NCBI RefSeq assembly: GCF_024628865.1
Contig: NZ_CP102384.1
Coordinates: 1,065,001-1,129,000, forward strand
DNA length: 64,000 nt
Direction: 5' to 3'
Source: Sphingopyxis sp. DBS4
Lineage (GTDB): Bacteria > Pseudomonadota > Alphaproteobacteria > Sphingomonadales > Sphingomonadaceae
This document shows, piece after piece, positions 8,828-16,695 of the stretch. The translations under genes and the position numbers were made by a program. Below the pieces are notes generated by a model, which saw only the letters and a program-made list of their open reading frames with translations, had not been told where the DNA came from and ran no database searches. How positions within the stretch are numbered: the first letter of the stretch is position 1; each line of letters begins with the position of its first letter.

Positions 8828-9973
8828 ATGACGAAAACTGGTCCGCTTGCAGGCCTCAAAATACTCGAAATTGCGGGCATCGGCCCGGCGCCGTTTTGCG
8901 GAATGCTGTTGGCCGACCTTGGCGCCGATGTCGTCGTCATTGAACGCGTAAGCCCTAACTCCGAAAATATCGATCTTGGCAGCGGCGCCATTGTGAACCG
9001 CGGGAAACGTGTAATTGCCTTGGATCTGAAGTCCCCCGAAGGCGTCGCGCATGTCCTGGATCTCGTCCAAAGGGGCGATGTACTGATCGAAGGCATGCGG
9101 CCTGGGGTGATGGAGAGGCTCGGCCTTGGTCCCGAGGTTTGCCTAGCGCGTAACCCCCGCCTTGTATTCGGTCGCATGACGGGTTGGGGGCAGCAGGGAC
9201 CTCTCGCCCAAGCGGCCGGCCATGACATCAACTATATCGCGCTGTCAGGAGCCCTTTGGTATGCTGGGCATCCTGGTGAACCGCCAATGGCGCCGCCAAG
9301 CCTGGTAGGCGATATTGGGGGTGGAGCGCTTTATTTGGCCATCGGCGTCCTCGCAGCGGCAATGCACGCCCGGGATACCGGGAATGGGCAAGTGGTTGAC
9401 GCCGCGATCGTCGATGGGAGCGCTCACATGATGAACTTGCTCCTGAGCCTGAAGGCCGCCGGCCAGGTTGCCAGCATACGCGGCTGCAGCATCCTTGACG
9501 GCCCTCACTGGTACTCGACCTATCGGTGCGCCGACGGGAATTTCATCTCAGTCGGATCACTCGAGCCCAAGTTCTATGCGCTGCTTTGCAAAAAGCTGGG
9601 GTTGGCCGGCGATAGCAGTTTTGACGACGGCTATGATCGTGATGCCTGGCCCGAGCTCAAGCAGCGTTTTAGCGAGATATTCGCCATGCGGACACGGGAA
9701 GAATGGCGCGCACTGCTGGAAGGCAGCGATGCCTGCTTTGCCCCCGTGCTTGATCCGGACGAAGCGGCGCGCCATCCTCATATGGCAGCGCGAGGCGTCT
9801 ATCGGGAGATCGACAATATCCTTCAGGCAATGCCGGCGCCACGTTTTTCGGGCTCGTCACTACCGATCCCCGGACCGATCCCGCTGCATCATGAAGATCC
9901 GAGTACAATTCGGCGGGGCTGGAGCAAACCGGACCGCTGCGGGATTACCGCCAGAACCGACTGTTGCGAGTAG
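8828..9973 (+). CDS. CaiB/BaiF family (class III) CoA-transferase
   Basis: A 381-residue protein with the class III CoA-transferase start GPLAGLKILEIAGIGPAPFCGMLLADLGADV, the RGKRVIALDLKSPEG segment and the active-site aspartate region VVDAAIVDGSAHM. The GHDINYIALSGAL segment resembles alpha-methylacyl-CoA racemases of the same fold. It would transfer CoA between carboxylic acids, or epimerise a 2-methylacyl-CoA, which would suit a branched-chain or steroid-type pathway. It is transcribed divergently from the LysR gene and is separated from the main catabolic operon by the receptor pseudogene. Confidence 0.88.
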   Translation: MTKTGPLAGLKILEIAGIGPAPFCGMLLADLGADVVVIERVSPNSENIDLGSGAIVNRGKRVIALDLKSPEGVAHVLDLVQRGDVLIEGMRPGVMERLGLGPEVCLARNPRLVFGRMTGWGQQGPLAQAAGHDINYIALSGALWYAGHPGEPPMAPPSLVGDIGGGALYLAIGVLAAAMHARDTGNGQVVDAAIVDGSAHMMNLLLSLKAAGQVASIRGCSILDGPHWYSTYRCADGNFISVGSLEPKFYALLCKKLGLAGDSSFDDGYDRDAWPELKQRFSEIFAMRTREEWRALLEGSDACFAPVLDPDEAARHPHMAARGVYREIDNILQAMPAPRFSGSSLPIPGPIPLHHEDPSTIRRGWSKPDRCGITARTDCCE

Positions 9974-10455
9974 TCGGTTGGCATGGTGGGCGGCCAGCGG
10001 CCCGACACGAACGGTGATTTCATAACTATGAACCAATGCGACGCTCCGCTTCGCTGCATTCAAATCAAAGGAGACAACGACACACAGGCACGTCAAACTA
10101 TCCGATGATTCCTGTACGCCACGCCGGAACGGCGATTGCGGACGTGTCCACGGGACGTTGTTCGCATCGTGATTCGCTCGGCGCTTGAAATCAATGCTCG
10201 CCCCGGATGTGACGACGCCGATGGGATTTCCACTGCGGCGGCCACGGCCAATGTCCTGGCGTGAGGGCTTCGGTCATCGACCGATTCGACCGTCCGAATG
10301 CGGTCTTTTGGCGCGCCTGAGAATCCGCATCAGAGTTGAGTGCGCGTTGTTCGGGAATCTCATTTAAATATTTGTAAAAACGTAATAATATAGATAATAA
10401 CTCCAACCTGTATCCAGTGTGGAGTAATGGTCGCAGGGCGTGAACTTACGCCCTT
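9974..10455. promoter_or_regulatory. Gene-free stretch with AT-rich promoter zone and two dyads before the XRE gene
   Basis: No credible gene is seen in the first 380 bases. From about 10360 the sequence becomes strikingly AT-rich, unlike its surroundings. Two inverted repeats follow: ACTCCA/TGGAGT (10400-10405 and 10420-10425) and AGGGCGT/ACGCCCT (10435-10441 and 10448-10454), the second ending one base before the ATG of the XRE gene. This is the expected layout for a promoter with autoregulatory operators, though binding is inferred. Confidence 0.5.
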
Positions 10456-10782
10456 ATGGATGCGTCGAAGTCCTTCAGTTTGAATCTCAGGAAATTGCGG
10501 CTTGCGATGCGCATCACGCAAGAAGCGCTCGCCCATGATGCGGGCACGAGCAGCTCTTATCTGAGTGCGATCGAAAATGGCCGGTCGAGCCCGACGCTGA
10601 AAGCAATGGAGCGGCTCGCGAAGGCACTCGGCGTCAATGCCGTCTATCTCTTGTCCGGCCGGATATCGATCTCGATCGTTTCGGACGACGAACTGGAAAT
10701 CGGCGCGATACTGGCGCGCCCGGCGGTGACGCTCCGGCGCCATCCGCACAAGCCGACGGGGCGGCCGAGCAAGACCAAGTAA
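10456..10782 (+). CDS. XRE family helix-turn-helix regulator
   Basis: A 108-residue protein with an N-terminal Cro/C1-type HTH (about residues 8-62: LRKLRLAMRITQEALAHDAGTSSSYLSAIENGRSSPTLKAMERLAKAL) and a basic tail (RRHPHKPTGRPSKTK). It lies just upstream of the luxR-type gene on the same strand and behind dyads that could be its own operators. In conjugative elements such small repressors often hold transfer or quorum genes off. The target here is not shown by sequence. Confidence 0.85.
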   Translation: MDASKSFSLNLRKLRLAMRITQEALAHDAGTSSSYLSAIENGRSSPTLKAMERLAKALGVNAVYLLSGRISISIVSDDELEIGAILARPAVTLRRHPHKPTGRPSKTK

Positions 10783-10868
10783 ATCATCGGGGGCTGCACG
10801 CGCGTGGGCTGGAACCACGCGCCCGATAGACGCGCCCGCAACGCGCGCGTCGAAAGGAGTGCCCCTCG

Positions 10869-11615
10869 GTGCCGTTTCGCGACCTCGATGCCTATATTAA
10901 GCAGGCCAGGCGCGCGAACAGTGATCGCGAGCTGTTCAGTTGCAGCGAGGCCGCCGCACGCCAGCTCGGCCTCCCATGGCTCGCGATCGTCCAGAGCATG
11001 GCCTTCTTTCAGCCCGGTGGGCGATATTTCCGCATGGACAATTTCCAGAGCTGGGGCGACGTTTTCGTCGCCGAAGGCTATTACCGCGACGATCCCGCCT
11101 TGCTCGCGGCGCGCTCGACAAGCCGGGCGTTCGGCTGGCACGAAATGGAGCGACTGCTGGGCGGCTTCACGCGGCGGCAGGCGCGCATCGTGCGCGAAGC
11201 CGCGCGTCATGGCCTGCGCAACGGCCTCACCGTTCCGATTGGCGTCGCCGGCGAGCCGCCCGGATGCTGTACGTTCGCAACGCGCGACGGGCAATTGCCG
11301 CCATCGCATATCTGCCGGATCGCGACGCTGATGGCGAGCGAGGCTTTTACCGAGGCGCGGCGCTTGCACGGCTTTCCGGCGCGCCGCCTGGAATTGCCCC
11401 ATCTCAGCCCAAAGCGGCTCGAATGCTTTCGCTTGGCGGCGATGGGCAAGAGCGACGTCGAGATCGGGATCATGATGCACATCGCGCCAACGACCGTGCG
11501 CACCTACATGCGCGACCTGCGCGAGCATTTCGGCATCTATTCCCGCGCGCAGCTCCCGGCGATCGCGCTCGCCTGCGGGATCGTCTGCATCGAGGAGATC
11601 GTCCCGCGCTTCTGA
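10869..11615 (+). CDS. LuxR family transcriptional regulator with autoinducer-binding domain
   Basis: A 248-residue quorum-sensing regulator. The N-terminal autoinducer-binding region has the expected Tyr/Asp/Trp pattern (GYYRDDPALLAARSTSRAFGWHEM), and the C-terminal LuxR HTH reads LSPKRLECFRLAAMGKSDVEIGIMMHIAPTTVRTYMRDLREHFGI. The start is GTG at 10869, preceded by AAAGGAG at suitable distance. An acyl-homoserine-lactone synthase gene follows after 92 bases on the same strand, so the two form a cognate receptor/synthase pair. It probably activates luxI and perhaps the adjacent transfer genes when the signal accumulates. Confidence 0.93.
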   Translation: MPFRDLDAYIKQARRANSDRELFSCSEAAARQLGLPWLAIVQSMAFFQPGGRYFRMDNFQSWGDVFVAEGYYRDDPALLAARSTSRAFGWHEMERLLGGFTRRQARIVREAARHGLRNGLTVPIGVAGEPPGCCTFATRDGQLPPSHICRIATLMASEAFTEARRLHGFPARRLELPHLSPKRLECFRLAAMGKSDVEIGIMMHIAPTTVRTYMRDLREHFGIYSRAQLPAIALACGIVCIEEIVPRF

Positions 11616-11679
11616 GTAGGATCGCCGCATCCTCAATATTGACGACTGTTTGAACTCCGCATCTCTGCTCCTTTTGCGA

Positions 11680-11696
11680 CCGTTCACGTTGAACGG
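11680..11696 (+). promoter_or_regulatory. Perfect 7-base inverted repeat just upstream of luxI
   Basis: CCGTTCA (11680-11686) and TGAACGG (11690-11696) flank the three bases CGT. The right arm runs into the GGGAG ribosome-binding site of the luxI gene (ATG at 11708). It could be a LuxR-type operator or a stem-loop that limits translation of the synthase. It is shorter than a classical 18-20-base lux box. Confidence 0.45.
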
Positions 11697-11707
11697 GAGC
11701 TACTGCT

Positions 11708-12322
11708 ATGATCCATATTGTCCAAGGGTGCTCGCTTACCGATGCGCGCGCCGCCTCGATGTTCGAGGACCGCAAGACCCTGTTCGTCGATCTGCTGGGC
11801 TGGGATGTTCCGGTCGTCGGCGGCCGCTATGAAATCGACAGCTATGACGGCGACAAGGCGGTCTATCTGATCGCCACCGACGATGGCTGCATTCACCAGG
11901 GGTCGATGCGGCTGCTATCGACAGAGGGCGCGCATCTGCTCGCCGATCGTTTCGCGTCGCTCTGCGAGTGCGATGCGCCCCGGGGGGAGCAGGTTCGCGA
12001 GATTACGCGACTTTGCCTGCCGCAACGATTGGGCGCCCCCGGACGCCTGCGTGTCCGCAACCGGCTCATCTCGGCGATGGTCGATCATGCGCTCGGCAGC
12101 GGAATCACCATGCTAACCGGCGTCGTGACCGCTGCTTTTCGCGAGGAGGTTTTGGCGATGGGCTGGCGCGCAGCGCCGCTCGGCCCCGCGCGCCGCATCG
12201 ATGGCGCGTTCCTTGGAGCGTTCCGCATCGAGATCTGCGCCGGTACGCCTGCGCTGCTGGCGTCGAACGGCATCTATGTGCCGGGTGCGATCACTCCCGA
12301 TGCGGCGGCAAGAGCCGCGTGA
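11708..12322 (+). CDS. Acyl-homoserine-lactone synthase (LuxI family)
   Basis: A 204-residue autoinducer synthase that makes an N-acyl-homoserine lactone from S-adenosylmethionine and an acyl carrier substrate. The invariant LuxI residues are all present: Arg22, Phe26, Trp32 (GWDVP), Asp44 and Asp47 (EIDSYD), Arg68 (GSMRLL), Glu98 and Arg101 (REITRL). A good GGGAG site precedes the ATG. The gene lies between its receptor gene and a phytanoyl-CoA-dioxygenase-like gene; that luxR-luxI-phyH order is, to my knowledge, recurrent in sphingomonads. The acyl chain cannot be predicted from sequence. Confidence 0.94.
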   Translation: MIHIVQGCSLTDARAASMFEDRKTLFVDLLGWDVPVVGGRYEIDSYDGDKAVYLIATDDGCIHQGSMRLLSTEGAHLLADRFASLCECDAPRGEQVREITRLCLPQRLGAPGRLRVRNRLISAMVDHALGSGITMLTGVVTAAFREEVLAMGWRAAPLGPARRIDGAFLGAFRIEICAGTPALLASNGIYVPGAITPDAAARAA

Positions 12323-12333
12323 AGGGAATGGCG

Positions 12334-13209
12334 ATGCACGACCCCGCCCGCCTAGCCGCGATGCTGCTCGCCGACGGTTATGTCATTGTCGATAACGCCG
12401 TGCCGACCGAGCTAATCACCGCGCTCGAAGCCGAACTCGCACCGCGCTTCGTCGCCACGCCCTTTTGCGAAGGCGGATTCTACGGAGCCCGCACCAAGCG
12501 CTTTGGCGCGTTGTTGCGGCGTTCACGGCATATCGCCGGCCTTGTGCTGCACCCGATCATCTGCGGTATCGCCGAAACGGTGCTCGGGGAATGGTGCGAT
12601 CGTATCGTTCTCAACCTCACCCAGGCGATCGAAATCCATCCCGGCGCGCTCGCGCAGGTGCCGCACCGCGACCAGGATCTCTGGGGCGGCGTCAAGACCG
12701 GGATGCACTATCAGATCAACGTCATCTGGCCGATCGATCCGTTCACGCTGGAGAGTGGCGCGACGCTGGTCTGGCCGGGCAGCCATCACGATGCGGCATC
12801 GCAACCGGGCGATGCACGTCCGGTCGCCGCCGAAATGCCACCCGGCTCCGCGCTGCTGTTCCTCGGATCGATCCTGCATGGTGCCGGCGCTAACCAGTCC
12901 GATCATGTGCGCCGCGCGGTCATCACCTCCTATTGCCTCGGATGGCTGCGGACGTTCGAGAATCAGTATCTCGTCTACCCGCCCGCCATCGCTCGAGCGT
13001 TCGATCCCGATCTGGCCGCGCTCATCGGCTATGCCCAGCATCGCCCCAATCTCGGTAATGTCGAAGGCCAGTGCCCATCGGTGCTGCTTTACCGCGACGA
13101 TATTGACGGCCTCCCGGCGATCGACGCGCTGCTTCCCGGTCAGGCGGACATGTTGGACGCCTACGTCGCGGATCAGGAAGCGGCGCGTGCGGGCCTGATC
13201 GGCGGGTAA
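12334..13209 (+). CDS. Phytanoyl-CoA dioxygenase (PhyH) family protein
   Basis: A 291-residue Fe(II)/2-oxoglutarate-dependent oxygenase of the PhyH fold. The iron facial triad is visible as His111-x-Asp113 (VPHRDQDLW) and His182 (ILHGAGAN), with Arg193 as the likely 2-oxoglutarate ligand. The ATG at 12334 has GAAGGGA six bases upstream; an in-frame ATG at 12328 abuts that site and a GTG at 12319 overlaps the luxI stop. Its position directly behind luxI suggests co-transcription and possibly hydroxylation of a fatty-acyl precursor, the signal itself, or another quorum-controlled metabolite. None of these is proven. Confidence 0.85.
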   Translation: MHDPARLAAMLLADGYVIVDNAVPTELITALEAELAPRFVATPFCEGGFYGARTKRFGALLRRSRHIAGLVLHPIICGIAETVLGEWCDRIVLNLTQAIEIHPGALAQVPHRDQDLWGGVKTGMHYQINVIWPIDPFTLESGATLVWPGSHHDAASQPGDARPVAAEMPPGSALLFLGSILHGAGANQSDHVRRAVITSYCLGWLRTFENQYLVYPPAIARAFDPDLAALIGYAQHRPNLGNVEGQCPSVLLYRDDIDGLPAIDALLPGQADMLDAYVADQEAARAGLIGG

Positions 13210-13239
13210 CGCGGGTTCGTCGGACTAGACGCTGCATCC

Positions 13240-13548
13240 ATGACACACGATCCGAACGACAAAGCAGGCGGCGGCGCACGAACACCGACCGAGGTGGCGC
13301 CGCCCGCTGTGAACGGTGGAGCTGTATCTTCGACCGCGGAGCGCGCCCGGCGGGCACGCGAACATTGCCCGTTCCTGACAACCAAGCAGGCCGCGTTCCA
13401 TCTCGGCCTCGCAGCGGACACGCTCAAGAAGATGCGCCGCGAGCGGCGCGGTCCGTGCTGCCGGAAACACGGCACCGTCTGGCGCTACCATATCGACGAT
13501 ATCGAGGCCTGGTCGCGCGCGAACATGCGGGATGGCGGAAATGGCTAG
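13240..13548 (+). CDS. Helix-turn-helix domain protein (AlpA/MerR-type)
   Basis: A 102-residue protein whose C-terminal half is a winged-helix excisionase/AlpA-like HTH (CPFLTTKQAAFHLGLAADTLKKMRRERRGPCCRKHGTVWRYHIDDIEAWSR), after a flexible Gly/Ala/Pro-rich N terminus. Such proteins act as small DNA-binding regulators or directionality factors in integrative elements. It overlaps the start of the traF-like peptidase gene by 17 bases, so the two are translated together. It marks the first clearly conjugation-linked gene in the window. Confidence 0.8.
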   Translation: MTHDPNDKAGGGARTPTEVAPPAVNGGAVSSTAERARRAREHCPFLTTKQAAFHLGLAADTLKKMRRERRGPCCRKHGTVWRYHIDDIEAWSRANMRDGGNG

Positions 13549-14062
13549 GCTGTTACCCTCCCGTCTGCCGGTTCGGGCCTCCGTGCTGATCAGTGTTGGC
13601 GTCGCCGCGCTGACGGCGACGATCGCGCTGCCCCCGACGCCGCGGCTGGTCTGGAACGTGTCGGCCAGCGCGCCGATCGGCCTCTATGCCGTTGGCGGCC
13701 GTCACGACATCGCGGCTGGCGACATGGTGCTGGCCCGCGTGCCCGACCGCTGGCGCCGGCTCGCCGCCGAGCGGCGCTACATTCCGATCAACGTCCCTTT
13801 GGTGAAGCGCGTCGCGGCCGTGCCCGGCGACCGCGTTTGCGCCCGTGGTCGCGATATCTCCGTAAATGGCCGCCCAGTCACTGATCGCCGCGAAGCTGAC
13901 GGCCGCGGGCGGCCGATGCCGCGGTGGAGCGGATGTGTGACACTGAGAACCGGTGCGCTGTTCCTCCTGATGGACAGCCCGGATTCGTTCGACGGGCGTT
14001 ATTTCGGACCGACATCGCGCGGCGACGTCATCGGCGAGGCGCGGCTGTTGTGGCTGGGCTGA
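13532..14062 (+). CDS. traF: S26 family signal peptidase, conjugal transfer TraF type
   Basis: A 176-residue inner-membrane serine peptidase. An N-terminal hydrophobic segment (about residues 16-33) is followed by the catalytic serine motif SASAPIGLY (Ser46) and the catalytic lysine in PLVKRVAAVPGD (Lys92), then the GRYFGPTSRGDVIGEARLLW end typical of TraF. TraF matures and cyclises the TrbC-type pilin, whose gene lies at 32926 in the same element. The start may be ATG 13532 or ATG 13541; both overlap the HTH gene. The lytic transglycosylase gene starts within its last codons. Confidence 0.9.
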   Translation: MAEMARLLPSRLPVRASVLISVGVAALTATIALPPTPRLVWNVSASAPIGLYAVGGRHDIAAGDMVLARVPDRWRRLAAERRYIPINVPLVKRVAAVPGDRVCARGRDISVNGRPVTDRREADGRGRPMPRWSGCVTLRTGALFLLMDSPDSFDGRYFGPTSRGDVIGEARLLWLG

Positions 14063-14691
14063 GGGTCGCCATCACCGCCTTGGCGCTGCTAGCGGCGGCG
14101 CCGGCTGGCGCGCAGTCGGTCGTTCACTGGCGGCCTTATATCGAGGCAGCCTCGGCGCGTTTCGGCGTGCCGGTAGAATGGATCGAGCGCGTCATGCGCG
14201 CCGAGAGCGGCGGACGCACGATGCTGGACGGTCGCCCGATCACCAGCCACGCCGGCGCGATGGGGCTGATGCAGCTCATGCCCGGCACCTGGTCCGAAAT
14301 GCGCGCGCGGCTCGGGCTCGGGTCCGATCCACATAGCCCGCGCGACAACATATTGGCGGGGACGCTCTATCTTCGCCTGATGTATGACCGCTTCGGCTAT
14401 CCCGGTCTGTTCGCAGCCTATAATGCGGGACCGGCACGCTATGCCGAGCACGTGCGGACCGGCCGCGCGCTGCCCGGCGAGACCCGCGCCTATCTCGCGA
14501 GCGTCGCCGGAGTGCCCGTCAATTCCCAGTCGGCTGTCGCGGCCGCCAGTGCAACGCCGCGTACCGCCAATGCCATCTTCTTCGCGATCGGCGACCGGCC
14601 CCCTGCCGGCCGGAGCGAAGCCGGCGCGGCCACGCTGTTCGTCGTGCTACGCGCAGGGCCGCCCGAGACGGCTGCGCCAGGCCGTCCGTAG
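14050..14691 (+). CDS. Lytic transglycosylase (SLT domain), periplasmic
   Basis: A 213-residue secreted muramidase-like protein. GTG at 14050 gives a signal peptide (AGLRVAITALALLAAAPAGAQS); no better start lies downstream. The SLT fold shows the catalytic glutamate in VMRAESGGRT, then GAMGLMQLMPGTW, NILAGTLYLRLMYDRFG and AAYNAGPARY. Such enzymes (VirB1-like) open peptidoglycan for assembly of the type IV secretion channel. The start overlaps the traF stop by 13 bases. A low-complexity Ala/Pro tail follows the domain. Confidence 0.9.
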   Translation: MAGLRVAITALALLAAAPAGAQSVVHWRPYIEAASARFGVPVEWIERVMRAESGGRTMLDGRPITSHAGAMGLMQLMPGTWSEMRARLGLGSDPHSPRDNILAGTLYLRLMYDRFGYPGLFAAYNAGPARYAEHVRTGRALPGETRAYLASVAGVPVNSQSAVAAASATPRTANAIFFAIGDRPPAGRSEAGAATLFVVLRAGPPETAAPGRP

Positions 14692-14745
14692 TGAGCACCG
14701 ATCCGGGCTTCATGCGGATTCGTGTTTCTGCTATGTTCCGAGGCT

Positions 14746-15201
14746 ATGGAGTTGGTCGTCATGCTGCTCGGTCTGATCCTTTCCGCCACCGGCATCGTCC
14801 TCTTCGCCTGGGCGATGTTCCGGCTCGCCGTCTTCGCGCTCCCGGTCGGGCTGGGTGCGGCCACCTTTCTGTGGGCGGCGGGTGGCGAGCTGGGGCTGTT
14901 GCTCGGCCTGCTTCTCGGCCTCGTCGTCGGCGTCGCGGCCTTGCTGATCGGACGCATGCTCATCGCGTCACGGTTGCCGGTTCCAGTTCGCGGGGCGGTC
15001 GCTTTTCTCTTCGCTGTGCCCGCCGGGATCGCCGGCCACAGCGTCGTCTCCGGCCTGATGCATCTCGGCGGCGCGCGGCCGACCGCGACCGGCATCGCCG
15101 CGGCGGTCGGCGCGATCATCATCGCCAGTGCCGCCATGATGAGCCTGTTGCCCGCGATGACCGCTCGCACCGGTTCGCACGGATCCCCGCTGCACGGTTG
15201 A
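14746..15201 (+). CDS. Small multi-pass membrane protein of unknown function
   Basis: A 151-residue, very hydrophobic protein with about four or five predicted membrane segments (LVVMLLGLILSATGIVLFAW, LAVFALPVGLGAATFLW, LGLLLGLLLGLVVGVAALLI, AVAFLFAVPAGIAG, IAAAVGAIIIASAAMM). I do not recognise a characterised family. ATG 14746 has a weak GAGG nearby; an in-frame GTG at 14722 is the alternative. It follows the transglycosylase gene by 54 bases and belongs to the element backbone by position. Confidence 0.65.
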   Translation: MELVVMLLGLILSATGIVLFAWAMFRLAVFALPVGLGAATFLWAAGGELGLLLGLLLGLVVGVAALLIGRMLIASRLPVPVRGAVAFLFAVPAGIAGHSVVSGLMHLGGARPTATGIAAAVGAIIIASAAMMSLLPAMTARTGSHGSPLHG

Positions 15202-15717
15202 TCCGCGGCGGGTCAGTCGGCCGAGTGCTCGCCTCCGCGTCACCGTCGCGTAAGGCGACCATGGCGAGAGTGCGTCAAGACGGCAGGGTCTGACCTGACG
15301 CATCCGGGTTTTTGGGCGCCTCGCGCCTGCGGCGCGACCGCCGCTCTATTCCGCTAGGCTCACATCCGTTCGCCAAGCTCCACCGGGCCACGCTTCGCGC
15401 GTCCCGGCCAAAGGTGATGATCGGACTGGCGGGATGCCGGAGCCTTGCTCCGGCCTGTCGTCGCCGCGCCTGACCGGCGCGGCGGCGTTTTTCGTTGGGC
15501 CTTCCCCTCGTCGCACGGGTGGACGGCGCTCCCTTCTGGGCCCGGCCCGGCGTCCCGCAAGCCGGCCCTCGACTGCGCTCGGGCTCGGCTCCTCCATTGC
15601 ATTGCGGCCCTGCGGGTGCGGACCGCCTTCTGGCCGCGCCCGGCAGGTCGCAGTTCGCCGCCCACCCCCGCTCCGGGGGAGGCCCTGGGGTTTTTGGGGC
15701 GGTGCAGGAGGATAGCC
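15202..15717. other. Long GC-rich untranslated region before the ArdC gene
   Basis: These 516 bases hold no gene I can support. They contain a terminator-like hairpin (15462-15492) and, from about 15530 to 15690, a GC-rich segment closely similar to 43490-43625 in the tRNA-Thr island. Related GC-rich, hairpin-prone leaders also precede the DUF736 gene and the small gene at 21378. Confidence 0.55.
15462..15492 (+). terminator. Rho-independent terminator
   Basis: CGCCGCGCC (15462-15470) and GGCGCGGCG (15476-15484) form a perfect 9-base-pair stem with a five-base loop, followed by GCGTTTTTC. It would end transcripts coming from the traF-transglycosylase-membrane protein group, or attenuate read-through into ardC. 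Confidence 0.75.
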
Positions 15718-16695
15718 ATGCGCCAGAGCGGCAAGCATCGCGCGCGCGGAGAAGCTGGCAGGAGCCAGCCCCCGGCAGAGCGCGCCAATCTTTACGACGA
15801 GGTGACGAACCGGATCGTTGCCGAACTTGAGGCGGGCCGCGTTCCTTGGGTCCAGCCTTGGGGCCGCCCCAATGGTCAAGGCTTCTCCGCCGCCCCCGGC
15901 CTTCCGCGCAATGCGCTCACCAGCCGCAATTACAGCGGCGTCAACGTGCTCATTCTCTGGGGCGCGGTTATCGAGTGCGGTTATCCTTCGCAATCGTGGC
16001 TGACCTTCCGCCAAGCCCTTGAAGCAGGCGGCAACGTCCGCAAGGGCGAGCGCGGGACCACCGTTGTCTATGCCGACCGCTTCACCCCCGAGGCCGAGAA
16101 GGAACGCGCACGCCTGACCGGCGACGAGGCCCGCGCCGTGCCCTTCCTCAAACGCTTCACCGTGTTCAACGTCGCGCAATGCGAAGGCTTGCGCCCCGGC
16201 CTTGCCGCCGGCCCCGCGCCGCTCCCCGAACGCCAGATCGTGCCCGTCGCCGAAGCGGTTATTGCCGCATCGGGCGTCGATTTCCGCATCGGCGGCAACC
16301 GTGCCTTCTATGTACCCGCGCATGATTATGTGCAGGTTCCGCCGCAACCCGCGTTCTTCGAGCAGATCAACTATTATCGCACCGCGCTGCACGAACTGAC
16401 CCATTCGACCGGCCACGCCTCGCGCCTCGACCGCAAGATTCTCAACCCGTTCGGCAGCAAGGACTACGCCCGCGAGGAACTGGTCGCCGAAATGGGTAGC
16501 GCCTTCCTCTGCGCCGCGCTTGGCATCGAACCGACCGTGCGCCATGCCGATTATCTGGCATCATGGCTGGAGGTCTTGCGCGAGGACAATCGCGCCATCT
16601 TCTGCGCCGCGAGCGCGGCGAGCAAGGCCGCCGACTGGATAATGGCGCGCCATACCGAGGCCAGCGAAAGCGACGAGCGGAGGGCGGCGGCATGA
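15718..16695 (+). CDS. ArdC-like ssDNA-binding protein with zincin metallopeptidase domain
   Basis: A 325-residue protein with an N-terminal ArdC-type DNA-binding domain (residues about 24-160: LYDEVTNRIVAELEAGRVPWVQPW, SRNYSGVNVLILW) and a C-terminal zincin-like domain with the metal motif HELTHSTGH (His225, Glu226, His229) and downstream EELVAEMGSAFL. ArdC-family proteins are carried by conjugative plasmids and elements, where they protect incoming single strands and counter restriction. ATG 15718 is the natural start after the long leader. Its stop overlaps the next ATG (ATGA), so it is translationally coupled to the DUF2958 gene. Confidence 0.9.
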   Translation: MRQSGKHRARGEAGRSQPPAERANLYDEVTNRIVAELEAGRVPWVQPWGRPNGQGFSAAPGLPRNALTSRNYSGVNVLILWGAVIECGYPSQSWLTFRQALEAGGNVRKGERGTTVVYADRFTPEAEKERARLTGDEARAVPFLKRFTVFNVAQCEGLRPGLAAGPAPLPERQIVPVAEAVIAASGVDFRIGGNRAFYVPAHDYVQVPPQPAFFEQINYYRTALHELTHSTGHASRLDRKILNPFGSKDYAREELVAEMGSAFLCAALGIEPTVRHADYLASWLEVLREDNRAIFCAASAASKAADWIMARHTEASESDERRAAA

